A stretch of DNA of 64,000 nucleotides, taken from contig NC_079493.1 of assembly GCF_030052815.1 (NCBI RefSeq), forward strand, positions 60,512,691 to 60,576,690. The letters run 5' to 3'. The translations under genes were made by a program, and so were the position numbers. The notes under the pieces were generated by a model. That model was not told the origin of the DNA and did no database searches. It was given only the letters and a program-made list of their open reading frames with translations. Below are positions 1-11,986 of this stretch, in pieces; position 1 is the stretch's first letter; each line of letters opens with the position of its first letter. This DNA is from Hevea brasiliensis. Taxonomy: Eukaryota; Streptophyta; Magnoliopsida; Malpighiales; Euphorbiaceae.

Positions 1-3000
1 TAATTAGTACAAAGAAAAGTGAGAAATCGGGAAAATGACAAAACTCGGTGTTACCGAAAAATCGGGAATACAACCCGAACAGGGGCATTGTGGTCATTTG
101 ACACCCCAAGTTGTCTTTTGACCTAAATGTCCATTAAAAATACATGATATTACACTTGAAAAATGTCATGAAAAATTAAATTGGTGGTACATAGATTAAA
201 TAGCAAAAGATGGGAGTTAAATGTGGGAATATGAAAACTTTAGAATAAACAAACATTTAATCCTTACTTAGTGGTCCACTAACTCCATAAAGTGGACACT
301 TAATCACCATGTGGCCAGTAGAAACTTCATCTTCTTCAACCTCTCAAAGACCAGCCGAAATGCTCCCAAAGAATCCTCCATGGCCGAATTCATGTAAGCT
401 TCATTCTCCCATGATTCAAGCCTATTTCCTTGCACTTTCCTTCACTAAAATTGTTCTACGCAACTTGGGTAGTAGATAGGCAGCAAGAAATCAAGTTTTG
501 GTGAGGTTTTGAAGAGTTTCAAAAGTGGTAAGTATGTATTTTTTATGATTGTTTCATTAAACTTTGTATGGATGTTATGGGTAGTTGAATTGTGGAAGGA
601 TTTTTAAAGTTTGATGAGTTAAGGGAGAGGTACATTTTTGGCAACCATGGAACTTCAATGAGAGTAGTTTATCCTTACATGTAAATGGTAAATTAAAGTG
701 CTGATGTAAGTGTTTATGTGTGTAGGAATAAATTGGGTGATGTATATTAAATGTATGTGTGATAGTACACTTGATTTTGGAAGCTTGGAAGTTAATTGGA
801 AGAGATGTACAAATCGGCAACTTGAAGTGTAAATCAAAATATGTTATTTCACGGGTTGGTTTATGGAATTATATTGTTGAATTATGGTGCTTGTTATGGC
901 AGCATGTATATGTGTATAAGGGTTTGAATGTGGACATGTAAATGAGCTAGGTTATGTGGTTAAATTGTTTGTAATTTGGACTTGGAAAATTCTGTACTAT
1001 AATGTGCATATTGATGTGACTACAAGCTGCCAAGATGACCAACAATGTGAAGTAAAATGTGTTTATGTTATGGTACAAACCAGAATTGGCATGGATGTGT
1101 AACTTGGTAAGTGTTGAATGTGTCCTTTGGTATGTGATGAAGAGTGTATAGCAGGGCAGTGTGTTTTGGCTTAGAACCTTAAGTGTGTGGCTCCAATTGG
1201 TATGAGACTAATTGGAGGTGAAACTAGGCACAAAAATTGCCAACTTTCATGAAGGAAGCTTACCAAAATTCTGCTTAGAAGGTGACTTGAAAAATGACCA
1301 AATCCAGATTAGTGCATTGAAAGCCTGAAAATTGACCATTTGGGCAGCAGTTAGTGTTTTGGCCATAACTCACTCAAAACAGGTCCAATTGACCTGAAAT
1401 TTTTACCATGAATAGTTAAGACATACATCTACAAGTCTTATGGAGACACCAAAGCTCAGAAATGGCCAAAACCAAGCCAAATAGCTTGCACAATTTCAGG
1501 TCCAAAAGCTGGCCGAACCAAAAGTGACCTAAAAATGACCTAAAGTGACCATTTTAATGCATTCTGACCCGCATTGGTAGATTGACCATAAGTTGGTCTA
1601 CAGAACTCATAATGACCTGAAATTTTTCCCCGTGTGCAATATGACATAGACCTACAAGTTTGTAGTTTGGACCGAAACCTGAAAACCGAGGGAACTAGGT
1701 CATCCGGCTAGGTTAAGTTAGTATACCGAAATTTGGCAAATTGCAATAAAATGCAATATACTTGAAAATGAATTTGGTAACATGTACCAACACTAAAAGG
1801 CTATAAAATGTGACATATTGATAACATTAGAATTGACTCACTTAGAGTGCATCAAAAGTCAACATTATAGGTTGACTAATGAAATGAATTGAATGGAATA
1901 GTACAAAAAAAATTTAAATATTGGATTTTATTGTTAGAAACAAATTCATTGAGTACTGAAACACTTTAAATTGTGTGTTTCAGTTGAAAATGATATTGAG
2001 AAGCATAAGGAACACTGAGTCAGGGCTAAGAGGCATATATCAGAGGTTTGTGCACAATAGTTATTTCTTTTGAATTTTTCAATTGAAATAAATTATGATT
2101 ATTTGCATGTTATTTGTTTTAAATTGTGTTTGTGCACAATAATTTTTATTTCTTATTTTCTACTTAAAAATTTATTTGAACATTATAGTTTTAAATTGTG
2201 TCTGTGCACAATACTTTTTATATTTACTGCTTTTACTAGAAAATTTATTTGGAGAAATGAGTTATGAATAATTTTTTATTGTTTTGGCTTTGAGAATCTT
2301 ATTTGGAAATTATTGTGTTGCCTACTTTGCAAATGAAAATTTTGAGAAAAAATGTGATTTGGGAATTGTATGAAATATTGTGATTTGGAATTGTTTTGAT
2401 TCACACTTGGCATGACACTGTTATTATATTCCTCCCTCTTTGACTTATCAGTCTGGGGTGAGTGTGATTATGTTCCTTCCTTTTTGACTTGCCAATCTGA
2501 GGTGAGTGTGGATGAGTACTTATTATTTAGCTAGCTTCCTCCCTCATTGATTTCAATTATTGGGGTGAGTGTGTCTTGTCGTAGTGTATAATACAGCATG
2601 TGTGGAAAAATTGTGTCATGGCCTAAATTGTGTTATTGATTGGCAAAACTGTATTATTCAATTATTTGATCAAATGGTGTTATTGATTGGCAAAACTGTA
2701 TTATTCAGTTATTCAATCAAATGGTGTTATTGATTGGCAAAACTGTGTTATTCAATTGTTTGATCAAATTTGTGTTATATGAACTTTGTAAATTGTGAAA
2801 TGGAATTGTGAATTATTTGATCTGTGAATTGTCAATAAAAGATTTATATATCGCATTTCAAATTGTTGTTGTGCACCACTAAATAAATTTTATTCAGCGA
2901 TATAGCTTTTCATTGCTGTCGCAGGTAGACAGATTGACAGGGCAGCAAACTAGGCTGCTAATGCTATATTGAGAGTTCATCGGGTATATTGAGTATACCA

Positions 3001-3546
3001 TAATTTGCATTTTATAATGTAATGTATGTTCACTGTATGTATATGGTGTTCTTGGTTTTGAGCAGTTGTAAATTAAAATTGTACATTAAAGTTGTAAACT
3101 AAATTTGTAAATTATTTTGGTTTGTAAATATTGTGATATATTTCTTTTATCTCAGCTTTTGAAAACACTGAAAAATTATTGTGGATTGAGTAGACAAATG
3201 TTGAGAAACTTATTGTGTTGATTTGGATGTTGGAATTTGAGATTGAGAAATATATTTGAAGTGCTTTTTACAGGTTTTTGAAGAACTGTTTTATTCAAAA
3301 TACAGATGGCACTCTATCAAAAATTTTTGCAGAAATTGTTAATTATTCAAATGTGTTAGTTGTTTCACTTCAGTTTAAAAATTTTTTTTTAACACCTGTA
3401 AATAGTGCTCACCACTATAAAAAGAAGTAAGAAAAGTTTTAAAATCCCTTATAGTGTATTTAATGGGTTATCAGTAGACGAAGTTGGTAATTCATCAGGT
3501 ATACTACGGGATCATGTTATGCCTTACAGAGGGGTAGGGTGTGACA
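1..3546 (+). mobile_element. Family A Tekay-type LTR (copy A2), 5' end cut by window
   Basis: Long terminal repeat of a Ty3/gypsy element. It ends in GTGTGACA at 3546 and matches the reverse complement of the 3' LTR of element A (28946-32721) along its length. By that alignment about 330 bp of its 5' end lie before the window. It breaks the reverse transcriptase of B2 between the Tyr and His of an SGYHQL motif. The five bases after it are CATCA, the expected right TSD; the left copy is not visible. It may be a solo LTR or the 3' LTR of a complete copy. It holds no gene; the short open frames inside are chance. Internal direct repeats lie at about 2048-2250 and 2631-2775. Confidence 0.85.
2631..2775 (+). 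repeat. 47-bp direct repeat, three copies
   Basis: Three adjacent copies of a 47-bp unit containing TGTTATTGATTGGCAAAAC, starting near 2631, 2678 and 2725, inside the A2 LTR. The equivalent part of the other A LTR carries different duplications, so this LTR region expands repeatedly. Confidence 0.8.
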
Positions 3547-4595
3547 CATCAGTTGAGGGTAAAGGATGCAGATGTGTCAAAAACTGCATTCAGAACACGG
3601 TATGGGCATTATGAATTTCTAATGATGCCGTTTGGGTTAACAAATGCACCAGCAGCATTTATGGACCTTATGAACCGTATCTTCCACCCATACTTAGATA
3701 GGTTTGTAATGGTCTTTATTGATGATATTCTGGTGTATGCCAAGACCAGGGAAGAACATGATGAACATTTGAGGATTGTTCTGCAAACCCTGCGAGAAAA
3801 GAAGCTGTATGCTAAGCTGTCCAAGTGTGACTTCTGGATGAGTGAAATCTCCTTTCTTAGACACATAGTATCAACTGAGGGGATTAGTGTGGATCCCAAA
3901 AAGATAGAAGCAGTGATGGAATGGAAGCCTCCTAGAAATACAACTGAGGTCAGAAGTTTCTTGAGGCTAGCTGGGTATTACAGAAGATTTGTGAAGGGGT
4001 TCTCTCTTATAGCTGCTCCAATGACCAAGTTGTTGCACAAGAATGTGAAATTTGGCTGGAACGATAAGTGCCAAGCCAGTTTTGAGAGGCTGAAGGCTAT
4101 TTTGATAGAAGCACCAGCAGCACACAAAGGTCGTGAAAAGACTTTGTGGTCTATAGTGATGCCTCGCATAATGGGCTAGGGTGTGTATTGATGCAAGAGG
4201 GGAAAGTGGTCGCCTATGCTTCCAGGTAGTTAAGGCCACATGAACAAAACTACCCTACTCATGACCTGGAGTTAGCAGCAATTATCTTCGCACTGAAGAT
4301 ATGGAGGCATTACTTATGTGGTGAAAAATGTTACATCTATACAGATCACAAGAGTCTAAAATATTTGCCAACCCAGAAGGAGCTCAATCTTAGACAGAGG
4401 CAATGGATTGAGTTCCTAAAAGACTATGATTGTGTGATAGATTATCATCTTGGGAAGGCAAATGTAGTTGCTAATGCCTTGAGTAGAAAATCCATCACAG
4501 CTTTAAGATCACTAAATGCCTGTCTGTCCTTAGCTCAAGATGGAGCTATTTTGGCTGAGTTGCAAGTGAGGCTAACCCTGCTACAGCAGATATAA
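3547..4595 (+). pseudogene. pol: B2 element: RT and RNase H remnant
   Basis: Reverse transcriptase and RNase H part of a Ty3/gypsy polyprotein. Translation gives HQLRVKD, then [24 protein letters not shown] and the catalytic FIDDILVYA motif, then the connection segment with [15 protein letters not shown]. The frame is lost near 4120 and RNase H resumes in another frame ([37 protein letters not shown]). A stop replaces a residue after YASR. The N-terminal half, including the first catalytic Asp of RT, is cut off by the A2 LTR and must lie to the left of the window. Closest relative here is element B (45226-46600, minus strand). Confidence 0.9.
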
Positions 4596-5273
4596 GATAG
4601 GTAGAGGGCAGATGAAAAATTAATGGCCATTGTGGGTAAAATTCCAGAGGGAAAAGAAACTGAATATGAGGTGAAAGCAGATGGGTGTCTGTACTATAGA
4701 GGAAGAGTGTGTGTACCAGATGATGGGGAACTGAAGACTAGTATTCTGAAAGAAGCACACACTAGTGTTTATGCTATGCACCCGGGAAGCATAAAAATGT
4801 ATAATGATTTGAAGCCTCATTATTGGTGGCCTAGTATGAAGAGGGATATAGCTGACTATGTGACTAAATGTTTGACATGTCAGCAAGTTAAAGCAGAACA
4901 TCAAGTTCCATCAGGATTGCTACAGCCTATAAGCATACCTGAATGGAAATGGGATCGGGTCAGTATGGATTTTGTTAGTGGTCTACCTCTCATCCAAAAG
5001 AAGCATGATGCAGTGTGGGTGATAGTGGATAGATTGACGAAGTCAGTACATTTTCTACCAGTTAGGACTAACTACTCACTAGAGAAGCTAGCAGAATTGT
5101 ATATCAGTGAGATAGTTAGACTGCATGGAATCCCACTTTCCATCATATCTGATCGAGACCCAAGGTTTACATCGAGATTCTAGAAAAAGTTGCAAGAAGC
5201 CTTGGGCATACAACTCCGTTTTAGCACGGCTTTTCATCCTCAGACGGATGGACAGTCAGAATGAGTAATCTAG
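4596..5273 (+). pseudogene. pol: B2 element: integrase zinc finger and catalytic core
   Basis: The integrase N-terminal zinc-binding region is visible as [12 protein letters not shown] followed by [12 protein letters not shown] (an HHCC arrangement). The core has the first catalytic Asp in SMDFVSGLP, the second in ISDRDPRF and the Glu in DGQSE. The main open stretch is 4623-5183. Stops interrupt it after FTSRF, after QSE and at the last codon before 5274, where CAG has become TAG. This is a dead copy, but it keeps all three integrase acidic residues, unlike E and B. Confidence 0.88.
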
Positions 5274-5347
5274 GTAAACCTAAGAACTAATTGAATTTTC
5301 ATAGTTAATAAATTGAAATGATAGTAACAATGTGAATTATGTGATAG
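5274..5347 (+). other. 74-bp GT-AG intron-like insert in B2 integrase
   Basis: AT-rich insert starting GTAAACC and ending GTGATAG. It sits between the codons for VIQ and ILEDML, two to three codons after the catalytic Glu. Its length is not a multiple of three, it carries stops, and removing it restores the integrase reading register. Element B has the same 74-bp insert at the same place (28734-28807). Elements A and E have no insert there. Splicing itself is inferred from GT-AG ends and position. Confidence 0.7.
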
Positions 5348-6056
5348 ATCCTGGAGGATATGCTAAGGAGTTGTGTCATTGAATTTGAGAGGAGTTGGGA
5401 TAGATACCTCCCACTGGCAGAATTCGCATATAACAATAGCTACCAAGCTAGCATTCAAATGCTCTATATGAAGCACTGTATAGGAGGAAATGTAGAACCC
5501 CAGTGTATTAGACTGAATTGGGCAAAGATAAGCTAGTAGGACCAGACCTTGTGAAACAGACTGAGGAGAAAGTGAAGATAATCAAAGCTAACCTGAAGGT
5601 TGCCTCAGATAGACAGAAATCTTATGCCTCCTTGAAGAGAAAAGAGATAGAGTACGCAGTTGGCGATAAAGTGTTTCTCAAAGTCTCACCGTGGAATAAA
5701 GTACTGAGGTTTGGAACAAAGGGTAAGTTAAGCCCTAGGTTCATTGGCCCATATGAAGTCATTGAACGTGTGGGACCAGTGGCATATCGGCTAGCTTTAC
5801 CACCAGAACTAGATAAAATTCATAATGTATTCCATGTTTCTATACTGAGAAGATATCGCTCAGACCCTTCACATGTCATTTCCATGGAAGAGATTGAAAT
5901 CCAACCGGACTTGACATATACAGAAGAATCTATACAGATCCTAGCTCGGGAAGTGAAGGAATTGAGAAATAAACAAATTCCACTGGTGAAAGTGCTTTGG
6001 AGGCACCACAACACTGAAGAGGCAACTTGGGAAAGTGAAGAGACGATGAGGCAATA
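5348..6056 (+). pseudogene. pol: B2 element: integrase C-terminus and chromodomain
   Basis: Starts with ILEDMLRSCVIEF and LPLAEFAYNNSYQASI, then a damaged stretch near 5455-5515 where the PPYEALYGRKC region has lost bases. The open part 5518-6057 carries the integrase C-terminal motifs [24 protein letters not shown] and HNVFHVSILRRY. It ends in a chromodomain-like tail (LRNKQIPLVKVLWRHHNTEEATWE). That tail marks a chromovirus; together with 3-kb LTRs and an initiator-Met PBS in the sister copy B, it points to the Tekay (Del) clade. Chromodomains of this type are thought to steer insertion to heterochromatin. Confidence 0.9.
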
Positions 6057-6101
6057 GTTTCCTCAACAGTTTGCATCAGGTAAATTTTGAGGACGAAATT
6101 T

Positions 6102-6119
6102 TTATTAGAGGGGAAGAGT
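6102..6119 (+). other. Polypurine tract of B2
   Basis: TTATTAGAGGGGAAGAGT directly precedes the 3' LTR and would prime plus-strand DNA synthesis. The same tract occurs in B on the minus strand at 27961-27978. Confidence 0.75.
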
Positions 6120-7920
6120 TATAACATCCTCACTTTAGCTAGTTCGTACAGTCTACTGTTCCGGTGGCCAATGTCGGTCCGAGCAGCTAGAATGTTTGAA
6201 ATTATAAATAGACTAGAGTGAGGAGTTATAAAGAAACTAAATAATGCTCATAAAAATCAAGGAAAATTTTTAGAAACGAAATACACTAAGGTTAAAATGA
6301 GCCGAAACACCAGGGATGAGTAACCCGAAGGGGAAGTGATGGTGAAGGCCATTAGCAACCCTAGACCAAGGGAAAAAATTACAAAATAATTTTTGGGACA
6401 CCAGAGAAGGGTCATTGAGATTCTTATGGCATTAGAATGCCAAGAAAATGCTTAGAAAAATTTTTATATCAGTACACACAATTTTGGCTCGTTAAGCCAA
6501 ACAGAGGGCATTTTGGTCATTTCGTGTTCAGAGATGATTTTGGCCAACTTTTCCAGTTACATAAATAATTTCTATGACATAAAATATGAACAAATATTGT
6601 TAAAAATTTAATTGAAATTAAGTAAATAAGAAAAGAAAAGAAAATGGGATTTATTACCTCATGCTTATGTAAGCATGAGGTAATTAAAAAGGATGGCCAA
6701 TCAAATTAAAGGAAGGTAATTAAAATACATTAAAGGATAAAGAAAAGGAGAAAAATTCTAGAATTTGCAGCAGCCATTTCTTCTTCCTCCTTTTCCGTCC
6801 CATGTCTCTCCCTTCACTCCACCATTTTTGAATTTACAAAGCTTGAATTCCTTAGTCTTTTCTCAATAAAACCCTAACCTAGCAACATAAAAATTTATTC
6901 TTACATCCTAGTGAAGCTTTTGGGAACAAAAAGAAGTAAAGTGGAAGAGTTCTTACAAGCTTGAAGGGTGACTCCATTAGAGGTTTGTGACCTAACCTTA
7001 GTTTTCACTTTAAATTCATGTTTAAGGACTATGAATGAGTGCAAATGACAAAGAAAATTGATGAAATACCATTGGTATGCTAACCCATAATTTCAGCAGC
7101 CTTGGTTAGGATAAGATTGTGATGATTTTTGTTGAGCTAAAATGGTAGTATGGCTGCCCTCAATATGTATCTCTTAAGTGGATTGATGAAATGCAATGAT
7201 AATGCATGATTTGTAATGTTTGAGTTAGGATTTGGGGTGGAAAAATGAGACTTTGATTATTTGATGATGAAAGTAGGTTTTAATGATCAATTAGTGACCA
7301 TTTGGTTCTGTTTAAATAAAAAATGTAGTTTGGTGTGGCTGCCCTTGGTGACCTATAGGACTGGGCATGAGTCCAGCAGGTTTGGGCAGCAATAACTGGA
7401 ATTGTAGAGGTTCAATTGGTGCAAGGCCAATTGGACATGAAACTAGACAGATAATGGCACAACTTTATGTAGAAACCATGTCCAGAAAACCAAACCATGT
7501 TAACCAAAAGATTGCCCTAATCGGGGTGACCTGCATTCTGCCTGGGCAAAATGATCAAATGAACAGTGTTTAGACATTTGGCCATAACTCAGTGTAGAAA
7601 GATCTAATTGACCTGAAATTTTACCAACAATAAGCTGAGATATATACCAACAACTTCCATGAAGAAACTTAACCCAAATTATGACCATAACATATTCAAA
7701 AAGTAACTTAAAGTCACTGCTCCTAATACTATAGATTTGGTCAGTCCAGAAATTCTGGAAAAATTTCAATCTGGTCAGTTGTAGTTTTTGGGCCATAACT
7801 TGAGTTACAAGACTCCAAATGGAGTGATTCAAAAAAAGAAATACAACTAGACAAAATAAGGAACAACTTTCATGTTGATCATTTTGCTAAATTCCCACTG
7901 CAAAAATAACTAATGGAACA
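6120..7920 (+). mobile_element. B2 3' LTR, first part
   Basis: Begins TATAACATCC where the sister LTR of B begins TGTAACAT, so the terminal TG has mutated to TA. It is interrupted at 7920 by solo LTR C2 and resumes at 11987. The two parts add up to about 3.1 kb, as for the B 5' LTR (3133 bp). A pyrimidine-rich stretch near 6775-6830 resembles a transcribed leader. No gene is seen. Confidence 0.9.
7916..7920. repeat. TSD GAACA, left copy (C2)
   Basis: GAACA precedes the TG of C2 and is repeated at 11987-11991 after its CA. Confidence 0.9.
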
Positions 7921-10900
7921 TGTAACACCCCTCACCTGACTATAGTGTAGCCGAGCAAAGTGTGCTACATTCGGTGCCGGAGCACCCTATCTTATCTTAC
8001 TTTATTCCTTTCATATTTTGATCTCGATATATTTTAATATTAATAAATTTTTCGACGGAGAAACCAGCGGAGTTTCCCCTATTTTATTACCAGTTGACGT
8101 ATTTTACTATTTACCTGTTTGAAAGTTTCAATAATATTTTACAAATAAAATCTCATCAATTATTTTCATAACCATCTCATAATTCACATCTCATTCATAT
8201 ATCTCAATTTCATATTCATTTCCATGCATTATCTATATATTTCAAATCTGTCTTCGAATCCATACAATCTCATTCATGCTCAAATCACATAAGTAAAATT
8301 TTCAAATTTCTTTAATTTACATAATTTCATAATTTACATGATATATAAATTAATTACATATGAAAAAGCTAATTTATTAAATTACATTACATTTCTATTA
8401 ATTACCTGCTCATAATCTACATTATAATACAATATCTAGCATTTTATACTAAATACAAAATATGATCTATATGGGCCCTATCTACATGCATTACTGAGGA
8501 GGTGACAACCTTGAATACTCCAGCCACTTCTGCAGATCTGGACTCCAAAAATCTTAGTCAAGGTACCTGCGCGAGAAAACAAATCCATCGTGTTAAGCAT
8601 TGCTGCTTAGTGGTGCAATAATAGAACAAGAAAATAAAATATACAAATAAAGAAAGAACGAAGCATAATTTGAATATTTAAGAATCAATTTAATTTAATA
8701 CAATGTGTCTAATATTAATTATCTTTTATTCTCATTTGTTTCGCTTTGAAAGCGTTTAATTCCGAAGTTCACAGGGATAATGTACAACATACAGAATTAA
8801 TAAAAATACTCAGCTTATATTTATATGGCAATAGAAGGTATATTTAAAATATTTAGTTAAGTTATACCTATTTTTGCAACTCTTTTATCATTTTACTTAA
8901 CAATTTTTATGTGGTTTGGATCATTTCATAATTGTAACTAATTCTTTTGAAGTCTTATTAACTCATTTATTTGATTTCTAATATTTTTAATTACTAATAG
9001 TCTTAATTTATTTTAATAAATTACACTGCCCAAGTAACCTCTGACAGTCGACTAAACTGGATAACGGGTCGTTGGCTCTGGACACCGCGGTGCCTCGGGC
9101 CGTCATACCATGGGACGCAGAACGTCAACCACGTATGCAGTCAGTATGGCTAAAAAGCCATGATATCACATAATCGGGCATAAAAGCCATGAATACGGGC
9201 ATAAGACCCATGAATACGGGCATAGAGCTATGAATATAGGCATAAAGCCTTTTGCAGTACTGCTAAAATAATACCCTATTGGCATGCCAAACTATCCAAT
9301 CTGATACACATGTCTAGGCAATACAAGGGCACATAATATCATTAAATATTAATATATTGTATTTTATGACTTCATTATTTCATGATAAATTTCGATTATA
9401 ATTCATACATTCATTTGATCATTTATATGATCACAAGTCACATCAATTATCCTTTTATACCATTGTACTCAAAACAATTTTCTTTTCTCATTTATACATT
9501 CAAGAATCTACTCATGTAATTACAATTTTTATATTTCAAGTTGAGTTATTAATATGTTATGAATTCCATTTGTGATGGGCATATAAGCCCTAACTAATTA
9601 TTCACATCAATTTGGTGACTTATTTTTCATGTTTCAAGTAATCCATAAATATTTCATGGATTTCAAATTTATGGCCTTAATTTCTTTTTAACAATTTTGA
9701 CTAGGATGCATAGTCCACATTTGTCATACAATTCTAAGCATTTAAGCTTAGAATTGGTTCTAGGTCTTCATATTAATTTACTAATCATTTTGATTACTAT
9801 TCACCTTACTAGTCAACCCAAAATGTTGACCTTTTTATACTTAATGGATATATTAATTCTAATTATACCAAGATCCCACATTTTTAGTTTTACATTTACT
9901 AGTATTAATTGCCAATTGCAATTTAAAGTCCCCTAGATGCATTTCTAATTTCAAATTTTGAATTTTCAAGTTTTGGTGTCACTATTCACCTTATTGGTCA
10001 ACAAAAATGTTGACTTTTGGATAGAAAATAGGTACATTGGTTTTAACACACCCAACATACCACATTTTGCATTGAAAACTTGTTGGCATTAAGCATTAAT
10101 ACCATTTCTAAACTTAAACCAAGGGAAGCAGAATTTTCAGTTTTTGAAGCCTAACTTTACTGTTCCATTAAGCACTGCTGTAGTAGGAATTTGAGGAAAT
10201 GGTAAACATGAAAGTTGTTCCTTATTTTGTCTAGTTGAATTTATTTTTTTAAATCACTCCATTTGGAGTTTTGTAGCTCCAGTTATGGTCCAAAAACCAC
10301 AGCTGGCCGGATTGGAAAAAATGCAGAATTACCAAATCTATAGTACCATAAACAGTGAATGCCACTGTCTTGATGGATAGGTTCTGGTCAGAATGTGGGG
10401 TAGGTTTCTTCATGAAAGTTGTTTGTCTATGTCTTAACTTGTTTCTGTAAAAATTTCAGGTCAATTGACCATATCTACAGTGAGTTATGGCCAAATGAAC
10501 AGTTACTGTTCATTTGGTCATTTCTACAGGTGCTGTTGCAGGGTATCCGGATTGGGGCCAACTTTTGGTCCACTTGCTTTGGTCTTTTGGGCATGGTTTC
10601 TTCAGAAAAATTGTGCCATTATAAGTCTAGTTTCATGTCCAATTGGCCAAACACAAATTGGACCTACACAGCCAAAGTTATGGCTGTCTAAATGGGCTGG
10701 AATCACAGCCTCATTCTTTCTTGTCTCTAGGCAGCCTTCCCATTTCAATTTGCCATACATTAGCTCACTTCAAATTATGATTAACTTGCCTCAAATGGTC
10801 ATTAATTGACCATTAGAATGTCCATTAATCATTTCATAAGCCAAGTCCAATTTTTCACTCCCAAAACCCTAATTTTCCCTTTCAATTCACCCATACACCT

Positions 10901-11986
10901 AGTTAAGCACTTTCATTCATTCTATATGTGTATATACACCTTAAACATAATATCTAATTCATTTTAAGTCCATTAAAACCATCAAAAACACTCCATCATT
11001 GTTCCTTCCTTAGGGCTGCCGAAATTCATGGTGGACATACACATGTATTTGGTTCATTTAATTCACAAATTCTTACTCAATTCAAGTCACTAACATGGAA
11101 ATAAAGAGCTTAAGGTGTATAAGTGCACTAACCTCTTGTAGGGAAGAATTTTCCAAGCTCAAACTTCACTTTCCTTCCTTTTCTAGGCTGTCAAACACTT
11201 CCCGTAGAGGTATGGACAAGTTTTAATGAAAGGTGTCTAGGGTTTCATAGTGGAAATTCATGGGAAAATGGAAGTGATGCAAGAAATTTTTATGGAGGGC
11301 TATGGAAGAGAGGTCACATTTTGAGGAAGAAGAAGAAGAAGATGACCAGAATTTTAGGTCCATTTTGTATCTTTTAAATGTTTTAAGAATGCTTGTTAAC
11401 TTGTGATTGGTTGGGAGTAAGATAATGATATCATGTGATGTCATTATCCCTAATTTTCTTTATTTTTCTTTTCTTTTCTTTTCTACTAACTTTAAATTAA
11501 TTTTTCATCAATCCTAATTCATATTTTATGTCATAATAATTATTTACTCAACTGGACAAGTCGGCCAAAAATCGTCTCTGAAGGCGAAATGACCAAAATG
11601 CCTTCCGTTTGGCTTAACGGGTCAAAATTATGCATCTGGATTGAAAAATTTTTCTAAATATTTTCTTGGCATTCTAATGCCATAGGAACCTCAATGACCC
11701 TTCTCTGGAGTCCCAAAAATTATTTTATGAATTTTTCCCCGGGTCTAGGGCTCCTCGTTGCGAGAACCGCAACTTCCCCCTAGTTACCCATCACTTGGGC
11801 ACCGACTCGTTTAACTTGGTTGTGTTTTATTTCTAAAATTTTTCCTAAATTTTTCTTATTAATATTTGAGTTAATTATGGTTCCTGACTTTAGTTTAAAT
11901 ATTTTTCCGGATGTTCTAGCTTTCCGGACCGACATCGGTCACTGGAACAGTAGAATGTACGGAGTTGCTACCGGGAGGGTGTTACA
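7921..11986 (-). mobile_element. Solo LTR C2 (family C, Tekay-type), 4066 bp
   Basis: A single LTR with no internal region, read on the minus strand. The ends are perfect 10-bp inverted repeats (TGTAACACCC / GGGTGTTACA), flanked by the 5-bp TSD GAACA. The flanks rejoin a continuous B-family LTR, which proves that this is an insertion followed by LTR-LTR recombination. Its start resembles solo LTR C at 22004. It is about 1 kb longer than C. It contains a short degenerate repeat with GCATAAAGCC-like units (9178-9255) and a GAA-rich run near 11322-11342. No gene is seen. Confidence 0.93.

Noticed and set aside
575..2267. Several open frames of 60-81 aa on both strands
   Set aside because: They lie inside the A2 LTR, have low-complexity AT-driven composition and no conserved motif.
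10419..10809. Overlapping 90- and 114-aa frames that recur in other LTRs (23182-23566, 55079-55342)
   Set aside because: Recurrence reflects LTR homology. The frames differ in length and are interrupted between copies, so protein-level selection is not indicated, though a conservation test would settle it.
11322..11342. GAA-rich microsatellite (also near 55938)
   Set aside because: A short trinucleotide run at the same LTR position in C2 and C3; ordinary slippage.
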